The position numbers were made by a program, and so were the translations under genes. Below, piece by piece: positions 28,915 to 41,256 of a stretch of DNA of 64,000 bases. Source of the DNA: Carnegiea gigantea (taxonomy: Eukaryota > Streptophyta > Magnoliopsida > Caryophyllales > Cactaceae); contig JAKOGI010000573.1 in the NCBI GenBank assembly GCA_029747015.1, positions 124,001 to 188,000 on the forward strand, read 5' to 3'. Numbering within the stretch: the first letter of the stretch is position 1; every line of letters begins with the position of its first letter. The notes beneath the pieces were generated by a model. It ran no database searches, was not told the origin of the DNA, and was given only the letters and a program-made list of their open reading frames with translations.

Positions 28915-31230
28915 ATGGAACAATAAGGTTTGGATGTTATCACTGTCCTAAGCAGGATAAGGCTTAAATAATTCACTTAGCATAACATTATAACACACTT
29001 TAGCTTACATGAAAACCAAATGATGCCCAATTTATACATTCACAAAATAACAGTCCAACAATCCACAAAGCTTACATTTGGATGACCCGTGACTTCATGA
29101 AATGTCAATGTAAGCTTGTTTAGGCTCCATTAACGGCTACCTCACCTCTCCAGTGTTGTCAGGCAAGAACTTCACGATTGAATTTCAAATTATTTTAGTT
29201 CAAATGAGGGGAAGAGAAGTTTATATTAAAACTGTTACAGTTATTAACTGATATAAAGTTCAAATCGATTAGCTCATATGTACAGTATGATCATTGAGTA
29301 GGTGCACACCTTTCAGATTGACCTGAAACATAAGCTGAAGTTACCTCTATGAACTAAAGGGCATAAGGCCTAATAATTGATAATTCGTTGATCCACTTGA
29401 TTATGCGGTAAAATAATGCTTAAAAATGATTCATTAAATAATTCTATATTATGAGATTTTGATATTTATAAAAATATCTAAATTTTCGAAATGTACAGGC
29501 AGTAAATGTACCTTGTTCCTTAAATTGTGTTATCTCACTTGTAAATTGACTGGGAAATGGCTCGAAGGCAATGACTTCGCCTTCTGTTTCAAACATACTT
29601 CAAAATTATTAACAGTTGACACAATTTTCGTCTTGTTAAACCTAATTATAAAAATGCACTATACTTGGGTATTTTATTAAACGGGATATGTTTGTAATCT
29701 CCTCTCTCTAATTTATTATTATTATCTTTGTAATTATGGTTGTTGTTGCTATTATAGTTATTATTATTACTATTACTATTATTATTATTTGTATTACAAT
29801 TGTTGTTATTATTATTATTATTGTTGTTGTTGTTGTTGTTGTTGTTGTTATTCCCTTCAAGTAATGTTTTTCTCTTTTACACTCCTAGCCAACTTCTCGT
29901 TTTAAGCAACTATTTAATCAATCTTCCTAATGATTTTGAAATTGATTATTTCACCATAACTAATCGCTCAACAAAGGGGTAGCCCAAGCTCCAATGAATT
30001 GTATGCACCAACTCGTTAACATTGAGTTTTCAATTAAAAATACTAATTTGGTTCTTGGAATATATTATGCGTAAATGATTTAGGCCTTGAAATGGTCTTT
30101 CCTCCCTCATACCCTTCCTCTCTTAACAAAATAATTCTCTTTCATATACTCATGACATAACTCCATCCCTAAGGCTAATTTCCCCCTTTTTCTGAAGCGG
30201 AAAAGACGAAAACAACAACTTCTCTTTTTACGAGTAGAGCTAAAAGACTAAAAGACACGAGGAAGCTTTAGCATCAATGGCTAGAGTCTACAACAACCTC
30301 GAAGTTCAAGTTGACTAATTTCTTGATCAATTATTTTTGTTCACTATCTAAGCCGTTTTTGCAATCATAAAGTTGTTCCACAAAAGGGGAAGAAGCAATT
30401 TGCGAGCTCTTTCTTGCTTCTGTACTTGACTTCTCTGATGCAGAATATAATAGCCATTCTTAATTGGCCCAAATAACGTTGCTCTCTTAAATGTTATAAT
30501 ATTAATCATACTTCAACATTTCCAACTCACACATATACTTCAAAACTCATTCAAACTTTGAATATAATACTTAAAGTATGCTAATTATTCCTAAATCTCA
30601 AATTTACTCAATTTCCTCTCTTCATTTCTCAACTAGCCCTTCACTAATCAACCCCAATAGATTCAACCATCATGTTAAACCCAAACAACCATTTAATCAA
30701 ATCCTTGCATTAATAAATAATTATTTAAAATTTCAAGAAAGAATAACAAGCTTCAACCCTAGTAACCCCTTCCTAAAATCTTCATCCAACCCTCCAAGTC
30801 TCATTTTATTAATCTCAATCAAGCAAAATCAATATCCCAATTCATGTTTAAACATCCATCCAAACCCAAGTAAATGCGCTAACTTCATCAATTTGAGAGA
30901 AAGAGGCAAGGGGAGAAAGATGGGGGTAGACTTGGCGGCCGATGACAGCGGGCAGCATTAGGCGGCGACGGTCAACAACTGCCAGCAGGCGGCTGGTGTG
31001 CGCAGGGTCCGGCATGGGAGGGAGAGGAGAGAGAAGAGAGATATGAAATGCTCGAGATTTTTGGGCCAAAATCACGTGAGATTGAGATTTTTCATCTCAA
31101 CTTTTATTTTCTTTTTTTTCCCTTTTTGTTGATAAACTTTTTAATCACTTTCTTTTTGAGCTATATTCTTTCCTTTTCAAGTAATTAATTAGCTAATTGA
31201 TTGGATGATATTATCTACTTATTTGCTCAA
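28915..31230 (-). repeat. Old Tekay-like LTR fragment, minus orientation
   Basis: 28915-29480 aligns on the minus strand with 50960-51665, for example CATAATCAAGTGGAYC, TATGCCCTT, TCAATGATC and GTACATATGAGCT in the same order. It aligns more distantly with the LTRs of the Tekay-type element at 38701. The rest follows the same layout, with a GA-rich block at 30890-31060 matching the one at 40735-40770. It is heavily diverged and the outer ends are not clear. ORFs inside it, such as 30578-30961 or 30848-31075, lack any recognisable domain. Confidence 0.5.
29711..29851. repeat. (TTA)n/(TTG)n microsatellite
   Basis: Compound trinucleotide tract with a pure TTG run near 29821-29848. It generates a poly-Leu shadow frame that is not a gene. 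Confidence 0.9.
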
Positions 31231-31246
31231 ATATTTTAGAGTAGTG

Positions 31247-31272
31247 TACATGCCGTGCTTTGCACAGGCATG
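31247..31272 (-). other. Helitron-like terminal hairpin (candidate)
   Basis: CATGCCGTGC-TTT-GCACAGGCATG forms a near-perfect stem. Read on the minus strand it is followed after about 8 bases by CTAA, resembling the hairpin plus CTRR ending of Helitrons. A preceding or following A/T insertion site cannot be confirmed. Confidence 0.35.
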
Positions 31273-31420
31273 GGTAATTCTTCATTTAAACATAAATAGT
31301 AATTCAAATATAATTTTTGAATAATTTGGCTTAGATGCTTTTATGTTAATGACTTATAATTTTTTGTTCTCAAAATTATTTAAATGATCTGAATATATAT
31401 AAAATTAATAATGTTACCTG

Positions 31421-31860
31421 TTAATTGTTTATACGAAGATGAAGTTTCTCAAAATTAACCAAATCAAACGTATGCCTTGGTATATCGGCGCAGTCATCTT
31501 CTAATGCCCTCACATTAGTATTTGGGGAAAAGTGAAGCATTAATTTGCAGTCATTAACCATACGATAATTAGCTTTATTTCTGTCGACCTTGAACTTCGT
31601 AAATAAATATATACGACCTCGATATCTGTGAGCAAAACTTCCTTTAATTATTGCATGGATGTAATCAAACTGTAGGGACAAAAATACAATGGAGATTTAA
31701 GATATTCTAAAAATCAAAACGACTTTAATTATTTGAGAAGTGAATACAACTTACTACCTTTTCATCAATTAGAATCATGTCGATGCTTATAATCTCTCCC
31801 TTCCTTCGGGTGTTTGAAACTATCCACAAACATGCAACTCTTATCTTGATTTTTCAGTCT
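31421..31860 (-). pseudogene. RPA1-like (DUF223/OB-fold) gene fragment, two exons
   Basis: On the minus strand, exon A (about 31860-31757) reads IRVACLWIVSNTRRKGEIIS then IDMILIDEK. A plausible intron (GTAGTAAGTTG ... CCCTACAG) separates it from exon B (about 31672-31421), which reads FDYIHAIIKGSFAHRYRGRI, YLFTKFKVDRNKANYRMV and HTFDLVNFEKLHLRINN. This is the first OB-fold of plant replication protein A 70-kDa-like proteins, which bind single-stranded DNA and are often carried by plant Helitrons. Nothing downstream of RINN continues the family, so it is truncated. A Helitron-like hairpin about 150 bp beyond fits a transposon-borne copy. Confidence 0.65.
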
Positions 31861-32180
31861 TCTTTTTCCGTGGTTAAATTGCTCAAAAAAAAAGTGTAGT
31901 TGTTGACAGCTTGTTTAGATTCATTCCTGAATGCAGGGGCGAGGATTAATGTACATATATGTATTGAGACTAACAAAGATGTAGAATACTTGCTGCTTTT
32001 GTATAGGAAGGAATACACATATATTGCTTACAATGAGAATGAGGATGCCATCGTATGTGGAGTACAAAAATAAGGACTTTGATCAAAGTTAGAAAAGTTT
32101 AGAGGTAGGTGTGTCCTTTTGATGGACTAATTAGGATTATATAGAAGATACTATTGTTATTGCTTTTGTTTTATTTGGAA
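31861..32180. other. No supportable gene
   Basis: A short + strand stretch near 31930-32070 (containing NAGARINVHICIETNKDVEY) has coding-like composition but no recognised domain, and is cut by stops. Confidence 0.35.
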
Positions 32181-32194
32181 TTCTTCTTCTTCTT

Positions 32195-32224
<30 letters not shown>
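32181..32224. repeat. (TTC)n microsatellite
   Basis: About 14 pure TTC repeats. Confidence 0.95.
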
Positions 32225-32225
<1 letters not shown>

Positions 32226-32229
32226 TGCT

Positions 32230-33420
32230 TCAATGTGGTTTACCTGGTAATTAGTCTGCTGACGGATGACCATTGCTTTACCCAGCCTCATTATACAACA
32301 ATTGGGTTTGTACGTGGTATGAAACTTGTCAATTTTCTCAAAGTTGGAGGTGCATACAGATATTAAAGTAAAGCTGCTTGAAAGTTTTGCTTTCTCATGT
32401 TAGGAAAATGCTGAATGAGAATTTCATGAGCTTAGCTATAAGTCAAAGAAACAAATTGAATAAGACAATCACTGTAGTGGCTTTATTTTGTGCCAAATTA
32501 TTCCACAATTTTATTCTTGAATCGTTTTCATGTTCTCACTCTATTGGCAGAACATGTAGCCATTTTTTCCCATTCATGGATTAAGATTTAAGGTCTTTGA
32601 TGAAGAGTCCTTTGATGAGTGGGTGAAGCAGTGTGAAGCACAAGCTTTACCAGTGAGTTTGAATCTATACAAATAGTTGCAATAGCTTGGCTTTAAACTA
32701 TTCCTCTTGGTGGAAGAAGTGAACCTTCTAGCAATGCCACTGAGTTTCACATATTCACAAGATGAATTAAGGGGAACTCCAGTCAAATAACAATTATATT
32801 TGTTTGGTATTATTATTATTTTTAACTTATTATTATCTATTGATTTGCTTGAATTTTTTTTCTACAACCGCCAAACTTTAATAAAACTGGATTGGTAATT
32901 ACTTTGTCAACTAATGACCCTTGCTTGACCTAGCTTCATTATACAACAATTCACGGTTCAAATAATTATGTATTTCATTATTTTTTTCACTTTATTCACT
33001 GATAGCCCTTACTTGACCTAAACTTTAATTATGTTAGTTTGTATTAGGTTTATTGTTTAGGTAACTTATTATTATTAATTGATTTGCTTGGTCTTCTATA
33101 TGTAACCGCGAAGCTTCAATAAAAGTGATTATTGGTAATTATTTTGCCAACGGATGACCATTGCTATACCCAACCTCATTATACAACAATTTCAGTAAAC
33201 CCTTGATTTTCATAACTTCGCAAGATGAATTAGGGGGAAGTCTAATCAAATCAAATAGTAATTATTTTTTTAATATTATTATTATTTTTATAACTTATTA
33301 TTATCAATTGATTTGTTTGGTTTTCTATAACCGCCAAGCTTTAATAAAGGTGCTGATTGGTAATTACTTTGTTAACTGATGGCCCTTGCTTTACCTAGCC
33401 TCATTATACAACAATTTACC
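32230..33420 (+). repeat. Degenerate direct repeats of about 130 bp
   Basis: A phrase containing TGGTAATTA, ...GACC(A/C)TTGCTT, CCTCATTATACAACAATT recurs at about 32237-32301, 32893-32951, 33131-33190 and 33356-33414. The last three are preceded by a shared block (AACTTATTATTAT, ATTGATTTG, AACCGCCAAGCTTTAATAAA). The phrase GATGAATTA(A/G)GGGGAA also occurs twice (32761, 33225). It looks like repeated local duplication of one unit; no protein is encoded. Confidence 0.75.
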
Positions 33421-34170
33421 GTTCGAAAAATTATATATGTCAAAGTTATTTTTTTTCACTTGAGATCATTAATATCTAACATATCACTGCATAAGCATCT
33501 AACTCTTATCGATGTGCATTAGTATTATCACTTGTGCTCCATGATTTTTTCTTATTTATTTTGGATAAGTGTTCCATTGGCCTAAAGTATGAGACTTTAG
33601 GAGCATTTAGCTGTTGGTGGCAAGTTTGACTCTAACCGTGCTGCTATGGTAAAGATCTAAAGATGCAGTCTGTCTATAATACAGTATTGTACCTTAATAA
33701 GAATTACATGCAAAATGGCCCAATACAGTATGCAATGTGTAAGAATGTAGTCTATAATACAATATGATGCATTGTCATTCCCAACTTGGGTTTCTACATG
33801 GGAATTGCCCATTTATAACATTGGGAACGTTTGAAGTACTTCATAAATTACAATGTAAGTTTCATCTAGTTTTATGACTTCTCTGAAAAAGATAATTAAA
33901 AAAACCGAAAAAGCGTGATAAAGAGAAATTCGCTGTTCATGTGGAAATTCATTTATGATTGAATACGTCAAGAATAAACATTTAAAGGTATTTGTGAAAT
34001 TAGACTACACAAACATTGTTGTATTATGATTTCAAAAGTCATAGCATACCTACGTTAGGAAGATTGCCCCATTATGATCTGTTGTATTAATTACACAACT
34101 CCAAAGAAAAACGGAAAAATTTAAAAACCACTTGACCAACGATGTTGTGCCAAATATCATGCATCTTGAA
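33421..34170. other. Intergenic DNA, no gene seen
   Basis: AT-rich, with repeated short phrases such as TCTATAATACA(G/A)TAT near 33675 and 33752. No domain recognised. Confidence 0.5.
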
Positions 34171-34442
34171 TAGTATTACTTTTCTTATTTTTTATCATTT
34201 TATTGTAAAGTCGTTTTTGATCTCTCAAAGCTATTTATTGTATTCTAAATCTAATTGTAAAACTATTTTGACTTTCAAATTTTAAGAAGAAAAGAACACA
34301 TTGAATTCTTATTATTATGACATTTGGGATTAAAGAAAAAATGAAAGAAAAAAGGGAAAGAAGTCAATAATAATATGACACTTGTCAAGCTATCATTAAC
34401 CCATTTTTGCCATTTAGTTTTATATTATATATATGATATTAG
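34171..34442 (+). repeat. Direct repeat A (pair of about 270 bp)
   Basis: Matches 35388-35658 almost throughout, including GTAAAGTCGTTTTTGATCTC and AGAACACATTGAATTCTTAT. The intervening 0.95 kb is very AT-rich and noncoding. TG...CA ends are absent, so an LTR pair is not proven. Confidence 0.9.
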
Positions 34443-35387
34443 GGTGAATCTCGTACTTCACACAAGTTTTTATTAATATTTATTTAACAATAAGAAAATA
34501 AAAATAGTTTATCATTGCTGACATCTAAAATATACTATAATACACAACATTTATTAAAACAAACAAAATTTTAAAATAAATATCAATGAAATTATAATAA
34601 TTATTTAATTTAAATATTAATTTTTCGCATGGTATTTTCAATATTGTTGGTTTATGATTTAAATATCATAGTCTGCATAAATCTAAGAAAATAGTAATGT
34701 AAAATAAACCTATGATCTATATACAGTTGTTTTAAATAGAAGAATGAATTTACGACTTTCATTTTGATCATATGAGTCATGTACATGTATTACCTAAAAA
34801 ATATGCATAAATAATTTACGAAATTATAATATACAGTGAAAAAGCTTACTGATAAAAAATTTGAATTATCATTATACTCACTTTTATTTTTTAAAAATTA
34901 TTTTTTTTTCATTTATCTAAATTTTACTCTTTATTGGGACGATTATAAAATAATTAAGCGCAAGCATTTTATTCTCAAAAGTTATTTGAATTTCCTACTT
35001 ATCAATAGTCAATGTATTTTTAAATAGTGATTGCAATGTCTTACAATAAACATTTTGCATAGTCAAATTAAGTTGATTAAAGTTAAAGTGAGTGTACTAA
35101 TTTGTAGATAATTTTTGAAGATACATTAAATTATTATTAATTTTTTCTCTTATATTGTTTGTCAATTAATGTTTATAATTGTCTAAATAATTGTATAAAA
35201 GATTAATACTTTTATTATTTTATTTCATTATATATATAGTAAATGCATTTTTTACTTCTAAAACTCTATAAGTAAATGATTATACTAATCTACAGTTATT
35301 ACTATTTACAAACTAAACTTAATTATAAAATTATTTTTGACTTGTCAAAATGCACGAGTAAAAAAGTACATGAACCGTTTATTATAA
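34443..35387. other. AT-rich DNA between direct repeats
   Basis: Very AT-rich (many T and A runs). A 63-codon frame at 34836 is low-complexity and not credible as a gene. Confidence 0.5.
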
Positions 35388-35658
35388 TAATATTACTTTT
35401 CTCATTTTGTATCATTTTATTGTAAAGTCGTTTTTGATCTCTCAAAGCTATTTATTATACTCTAAATCTAATGTAAAACTATTTTTGACTTTCAAATTTT
35501 AAGAATAAAAGAACACATTGAATTCTTATTATTATGACATTTGGGATTAAAGAAAAAATGAAAGAAAAAAGAAAAAGAAGCCAATAATAATGTCACACTT
35601 GTCAAGCCATCATTAACCCATTTAGGCCATTCAGTTTTATATTATATATATGATATAT
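35388..35658 (+). repeat. Direct repeat B (pair of about 270 bp)
   Basis: Second copy of 34171-34442, same orientation, with a few substitutions and small indels. Confidence 0.9.
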
Positions 35659-36850
35659 GGTTGTTCCAAACTGAATGATAAAATCTTAAACATTCATTTT
35701 ATAAATCGAACTTTGTTAATTATGTGCATATTTCCCCATTAACAGTTTTACTATTATATTATTATTTACCTTACCACTAAACAATAAGATGGTCATAATT
35801 TAAAATTGTTTATGCGAGCCCACTAACATCACTGGAGCCTTGCAAAACATGTAAATTCTAGACATCGAATTGAAGTGCGCGTGCTTAATTTTTATTAAAA
35901 CTTGATTAAGTGAAAATTATACACATAAATTATGTTCAGGCTATTACAAAACCTATAGAGATAGATGGTCCCCACTTCAGATTATTTGTGGGCCTTTCAA
36001 AAACTTCTTTTAAATAAACCTATTATCCCTTTTGACATCCCTTTCAATTTATAATTTCATTTAAAAGCATGAATTCGATTTTCTAAGTTTTCCTAATAGT
36101 TCAATGCAACTCCACTTTTTTATTAAAATTGATTTTATCTATTCTTTTATTTTGCATTTATTTTTGCACTAAATATTTCGGGTCAGAGTAGAATGAGATA
36201 GTATTTATGGACGAGCTAATCCAATTAATATGATATTGTTTGGGTCTAGGATAAGGTCTTAGATTAGTACCCGGGAGGCCTAAAACTCGAAATACTCCAT
36301 ACCAAAAATAAAAATAAATATTGAAATAAAAATTAAAAAATCACTCTAGCAACCAGGTCCAACTATTTATGGCGAACTGCACTCGGGTTTCGGGTCGTGG
36401 TCCTTGCACATGGTCATGCATATTTAGGGCATTAATGACGAATGTTTGAAGCAATATAAGCTAGCAAACAATTAACACCGTTAATCTATTTGTAGATATG
36501 CATGTTGTGTGAGCTAGATGAATGGCAACAAGCAAACAAGCAGCAATAGAATGTGGCAACAATGAATACAAGTAGCCTGTGTTTGCGGCATGGTCTCATT
36601 AGTTTAACCGTGTTACTTGGCACAAGGCATGTTGTCTTTTCATCTTCTCCCGTGCATGAGTTTGGACGATTTGCTTTTTAAGGCTCTTGTTTTTCTACTA
36701 TTTGGAGGCTTGAATGAAGATGGTACGGGGTATTCTAGTCCATTTATTCTTTTTTTAGGGTTAGAGCGGGATTGAGTGATTAGAAGAAGAAGATTAGCAA
36801 GTAAACTACAGATCTGTCTTGCATCGACATGTTCAAGCATCAATCTCGAA
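35659..36850. other. Intergenic DNA, no gene seen
   Basis: AT-rich. A 67-codon minus frame at 36640-36843 has no recognisable domain. No boundary of a mobile element found. Confidence 0.5.
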
Positions 36851-37370
36851 TTGAAGACTAAGCATTTCTTCCCCCTTCGCTTTCTCTTCTTTCAATTATA
36901 TTTCTTCTTAGTGTGTAAAGTTAAAGTCGATTAGATTTCTTTAATTTGGGGATTTGCTAGCTGATGATGACTTTCCTTGGAGTAGTTATTTATGAGTCTT
37001 TTCCATCTTTGTTGATGCATAATTAATATAATTCTAGAGGTCTGATTTTTGAGTAAGTTTATTTGTCATCTACTTGCTTGCGGTAGATGTTGGATGATTA
37101 AAGTGAAATTGGGTATTGGAATACTTTATGAGCATAGAATGATTGAAAATCATGAAAGTAGGAGCTTGAGTAATTCTAAACATTTGATTATGAATGAAAA
37201 GGTAGTTGTAAGACTTTTAATTGTAGCTTTTAAACTAAATTGACTTTGTGAGAAGGTTTTGCAACTTACTTTTAGTGGATCATTATCTGATGAAATAAAT
37301 TCCTAGATGCTTAGTTTCCATTGATTTAGACCAAGTTAAATTATGTCTTTTTATCATATTGCTATAACCT
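36851..37370 (+). repeat. Old Athila-type LTR fragment
   Basis: The layout and words resemble the R-U5 half of the non-autonomous element's LTR: a pyrimidine-rich TTCTCTTCTTTC stretch, GGAGTAGTTATTTATGAGTC, and AAATTCCTAGATGCTTAG followed by TTCCATTGATTTAGACC (compare GAATTCCTAGGCATTTTTCC and CAATTGATTTAGAATT near 19888-19925). Strongly diverged. Confidence 0.4.
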
Positions 37371-37689
37371 CAGAGTACAAGCTCATTTAGCAAATTTAGA
37401 AGGCACAAAACTCAATAATTTGAGCCTATCTTTATGGATATGACACTTAGTATACATAATCACATTGTGTATTTGTTGCATATCAATATCTTGTTTGGTC
37501 GAAGGCGTCATGTTTTGTAGTTGTGACAATGGGCCATAAACTAATTGCTGCAAGCTCATATGTAAAAGATGAAGGAAATGATGAGAAGTTATATAGTCGG
37601 CATGACGAGTGAGAGTTTGGGCCTGTACTATTGGAGGACTGGGCAGAGATAACATAGTTGGTTTTTATGGACTATAATTATCCGTAGTA

Positions 37690-37870
37690 TGAAGAGTTTG
37701 ATTAAGAATTATTTGGAATGGATTTTCAAGTACAATAAAGTGGAAAATATGCTCATAAAAATCACATCTATTGATGTAAATATAATTTCTTCTCGTAGTC
37801 ACACACCTACCAACCTTTTTGTCCAAAAGTATATGTTAAAATGTGCACCTTGTAGAACATGAGTTAAATT
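37690..37870 (-). pseudogene. Ty1/copia integrase C-terminal remnant
   Basis: On the minus strand, KVHILTYTFGQKGW, a stop, VCDYEKKL, then in another phase SIDVIF, follows the Ty1/copia pattern K-C-x-F-x-G-Y-x-x-x-Q-K-G-Y-x-C-Y-x-x-x-x-K-x ... D-V-x-F near the integrase C-terminus. It is short, stop-ridden and shifted. A minus frame at 37383-37655 lies downstream of it and could be the linker to a lost RT, but shows no RT motif. Confidence 0.45.
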
Positions 37871-38700
37871 TATCTCAGATTCATTTCATATAATTCTAAT
37901 ACACCTCAATTTAATAATCTTGCTAGAAATAAAGAGATAGAACTCTACCTACCAGAAATATCATCTACGATACATATGAATTACATGAGTAACATATTAT
38001 TGTGTTGTCTAATAATATCAAACCTCATTTTATTTTTCAAAGCGAAAGGGAGCCTCTCCTCTTTTGAGTCCTTGTCCAAAATGCTCTAAGGGTACGAGTC
38101 GTCCATACCTATGGCCAAAGCAAACCCAAGCTATACATTGTATTTTAGCTTTTCAAGTTGTTTTAGGGCAAAATTCAGCTATCCCCACCTAATAGTTTGT
38201 CCCAACAACTTTGACAGAGTCCGTACTCCATTTCAAGGAGCCTAACAAAGTCAGTTCCAAACCAAAGTTAGTGATCTGCCTGGGCAAATCATACACGAAA
38301 GTCAGTGATCTATCAAAGTCTTTGATGACGTCTTTAAAACTGTTCCGAAAGCATTCCAAGAGGCATGAATCAACCCTTAGTTTCATCGATTAATACTCCA
38401 CTGTTTGACTACATTCTTGAGCTTCCAATCAAGACACCCAATTCCGTTAAAGTTCTTCTCACTTGGAAGCCCATGCATGAACAAGTATTTAATGATCGGA
38501 GATCAATCATTAAATGGGATGAATTAATAGTAAATAAAACCTAGTCTTTTTGTATTTCTTCTATAGTTTTATGCATTTTTTGTTTCAACGCTTTAAAGTT
38601 AAGTGTATTAGTTTAATGCTTTGTATTTTCGTTTAACCAGGAGTGAATCCCCTTTCCCCTATAAATTGCAAAGCTATCCATTTGGGTAAGAATTGAGTGT
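37871..38700. other. Unassigned DNA left of the Tekay element
   Basis: Coding-like but unrecognised fragments occur on the + strand near 38211-38393 and 38440-38540 (VKVLLTWKPMHEQ). A CCCCTATAAATTGC box near 38658 may be the TATA of an old LTR. The target TSD AGTGT is at its right edge. Confidence 0.35.
38696..38700. repeat. Target-site duplication AGTGT (left)
   Basis: AGTGT precedes the left LTR and recurs at 49679-49683. Confidence 0.93.
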
Positions 38701-41241
38701 TGTAACGCCCCCAAATGTACATAAATTACTATTTGCATTCCTTTCATTAGTTTTCCCAATTAGAAATAATAACCCAAATGATCAGGCGTTACCGCTGTCT
38801 AATAAGGATAAGACTTTGCTTATATATGAAAAATTTAGCCATAATAATCAATATTTACCATCAAAGGGCATTCACACCATCACAACCATTCAGACCCTTT
38901 AGATAAATATAGAAATTGTTCTAACATCAAAACCATTCAACCATCTCAAGAATTACACCAAAACATAGAATTCTAGTAAAATATATAGTTTCAACACCAA
39001 AATATATCACAATATGGTGTTATAAACATCTCAACGCTAATACACCACCATTCCATATAGACTTCCTGGCTCACTTATCATCTCCAGCCTTCCTACCCGC
39101 TTGAGGGCGATTCACTGAACACTTTTCTAAAGCAAAAAATGAAAATATTTCGAACTATGAGGCGAAGCTCAGTACATGCATTCCTGTATTGTTAAACGAT
39201 CAATGCAACGCTAATTGGGCCCACATTGTAATTCATTTTAACAAAAAATAGGGAATGAGATAAATATGAAACTGCTTTGTCAATTATTATCTGATAGTGA
39301 ACCCCTAGTAACTGTTACAATCTGAAAATAGGTGTATACCTGCCAAATCAATCGGGGGATCTGACTTGAAGCCGCGCGGATAACTGAATGGCAATGCCCT
39401 GTAACTGATAACTGATGGGATCACTAATTATGCGATAAATCACTGATTAAATTAATTCATTGATGTACTTACCAAAACACTATAATTTTGATAAATACGT
39501 GCTGATTTCTAAAGATACAGACAATGAACGTATCTGAAATTTTTAAATGTAAGCTTACTGAATAATATTATGCACAAAAGTGGAAGGAATGATAGATTAG
39601 GCCCTGATTCTATACAAAATTATTGTTGTAGGAACATACGGTTAGCAAAAATATTTATTTCATAGCTAATGATTTAGTAAAAGAAAAATAAGAGCATAAC
39701 AGGGGCTTAGAAAGAATGACTTGTAATCATCCGACCTCTGATTGAGACTTAAAACCCCCATACAGAAAGCTTAGGAAGTCTCAAAATCTTTCATTCAGAA
39801 CACAAGCTCGATTCCCACAATAGAATTTCCAGAATGAGGTTAGAACACAAGCATATCAGTTTTGGTCCATTCTACACGGTTTTGGTAAAACGACCATAAC
39901 TTTTTCCACAGATCTCGGATTAAGGCGATTCAAAAGGCATTTGAAAGCTAACACACCAAACTATCTACCGACCAAAACTATAATTTTCCAATGGGCTGAT
40001 CATTACGAGTTTAATCCTAAAATCTGTCCTATTTTTCTGAAATTTTCAGCCCTCACTATTTTAGCTTTTCCCTCTCTTTTTTACACAAATTCTCAACTTA
40101 AACCATTCCTTAAAAGCATGTAAACAATATTTGATCCATTCCAACATCATACTAAATCACCACACTCAAATTCACTTCATAATCATATCTAATAAAGATC
40201 ATTTTTCAATAAAATACACACATAAACCAAGTTTAATGCTAGTTTAATCCAAACCATACATTACTTGCCAAAACACTATTTTATGGTCAATTTGGACTCA
40301 CTTCAACTCATTTGAAATCACAAAAAAATCATCATAAGCACCACTAGCTTAGAAGATGACCAAATCAAAGATAAAACAATCAAAATCCAACACTTTATTA
40401 TCAAGCTTGCATGATTAAGTATTAACCCTAACCCTAGCATGATCTAACCTCAACTCCACCATGATCAATACTAAAATAACTCTTATTTCTTATCAAAACA
40501 TCATGATCAAAGATCACAAACATCAAAACAAGAATCAAAACTAAAGTAAAAAGCAAAACCAATAAAATCAAGTTCAAGATTACTCACTTTGCTTGAAGAT
40601 AGATGGATGTGATGTTTAGTAGTTTTGATGATGGAGGATGGTGGCTAGTGGTATTAGGATGTCGGGGGATCGGAGGCCACCGGGGTTGGCCAGAAAATTG
40701 GCTAGAAATCACCCAAATAGCTGCTGGGCTGGCTGGCATGAAGGAGAGAGAAAGGAGAGAGAAAATGGGTTTTTGGGTCGAGTTGTGCTTTTTTTTTTTT
40801 TTTTAACTAATCCAACTCTTGGCTGAGTTTTTAACTAGAAAAGTAACTTTTTCAGGCTAACCATGGTTAAGCTTAATCATGGTAATTAGTTAGGTCAATA
40901 AGCAAACTTGTTGGGCTTTAAATCGGCTGAAATAAGTTGGGTTCGGGAATAAAACGCTTCGTAACGATAACGTTTTTACGAAACTCAAAATTAAATTTTT
41001 GTAATGTTACGGAAAACAAAATAAATTACTTAGATTAAACTTGTTAGAGCCTACTATCAATTCTTCCAAAGTTTTATGTTAATAAATTAAATAAATAAAT
41101 AAAGTCCGAATTGCCAAGTGAGGGCCCAAATAAGTTTTTTTCCGACCGAGATGAATAAATGCGATAAATAAATGTGAGAAACAAAATCATAAACATGAGA
41201 TAATTAAATAAATAAACATAATTTAGGGTTGGGCTATTACA
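38701..41241 (-). repeat. 3' LTR of Tekay-type element
   Basis: Boundaries TGTAACGCCC ... GGGCTATTACA. Matches 47149-49678 over its whole length with many substitutions. It includes a GA-rich block near 40735-40770 and an AAAT tandem near 41090. Confidence 0.93.
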
Positions 41242-41256
41242 GCTTTTCCCCCTTAA
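41242..41256 (-). other. Polypurine tract of Tekay-type element
   Basis: On the minus strand AAGGGGGAAAAGC ends directly at the 3' LTR start. Confidence 0.8.

Noticed and set aside
29800..29982. Frame starting with a long Leu run, like a signal peptide
   Set aside because: Translation of a TTA/TTG microsatellite.
30578..31075. Frames on both strands within the old LTR fragment
   Set aside because: No known domain; they lie in a diverged LTR with a GA-rich promoter-like block.
34836..35027. 63-codon frame in AT-rich DNA
   Set aside because: Low complexity (Phe/Leu/Lys/Tyr-rich) as expected from AT-rich sequence.
38211..38393. Short + frame with coding-like composition
   Set aside because: No domain recognised; the opposite strand is also open across almost the same interval.
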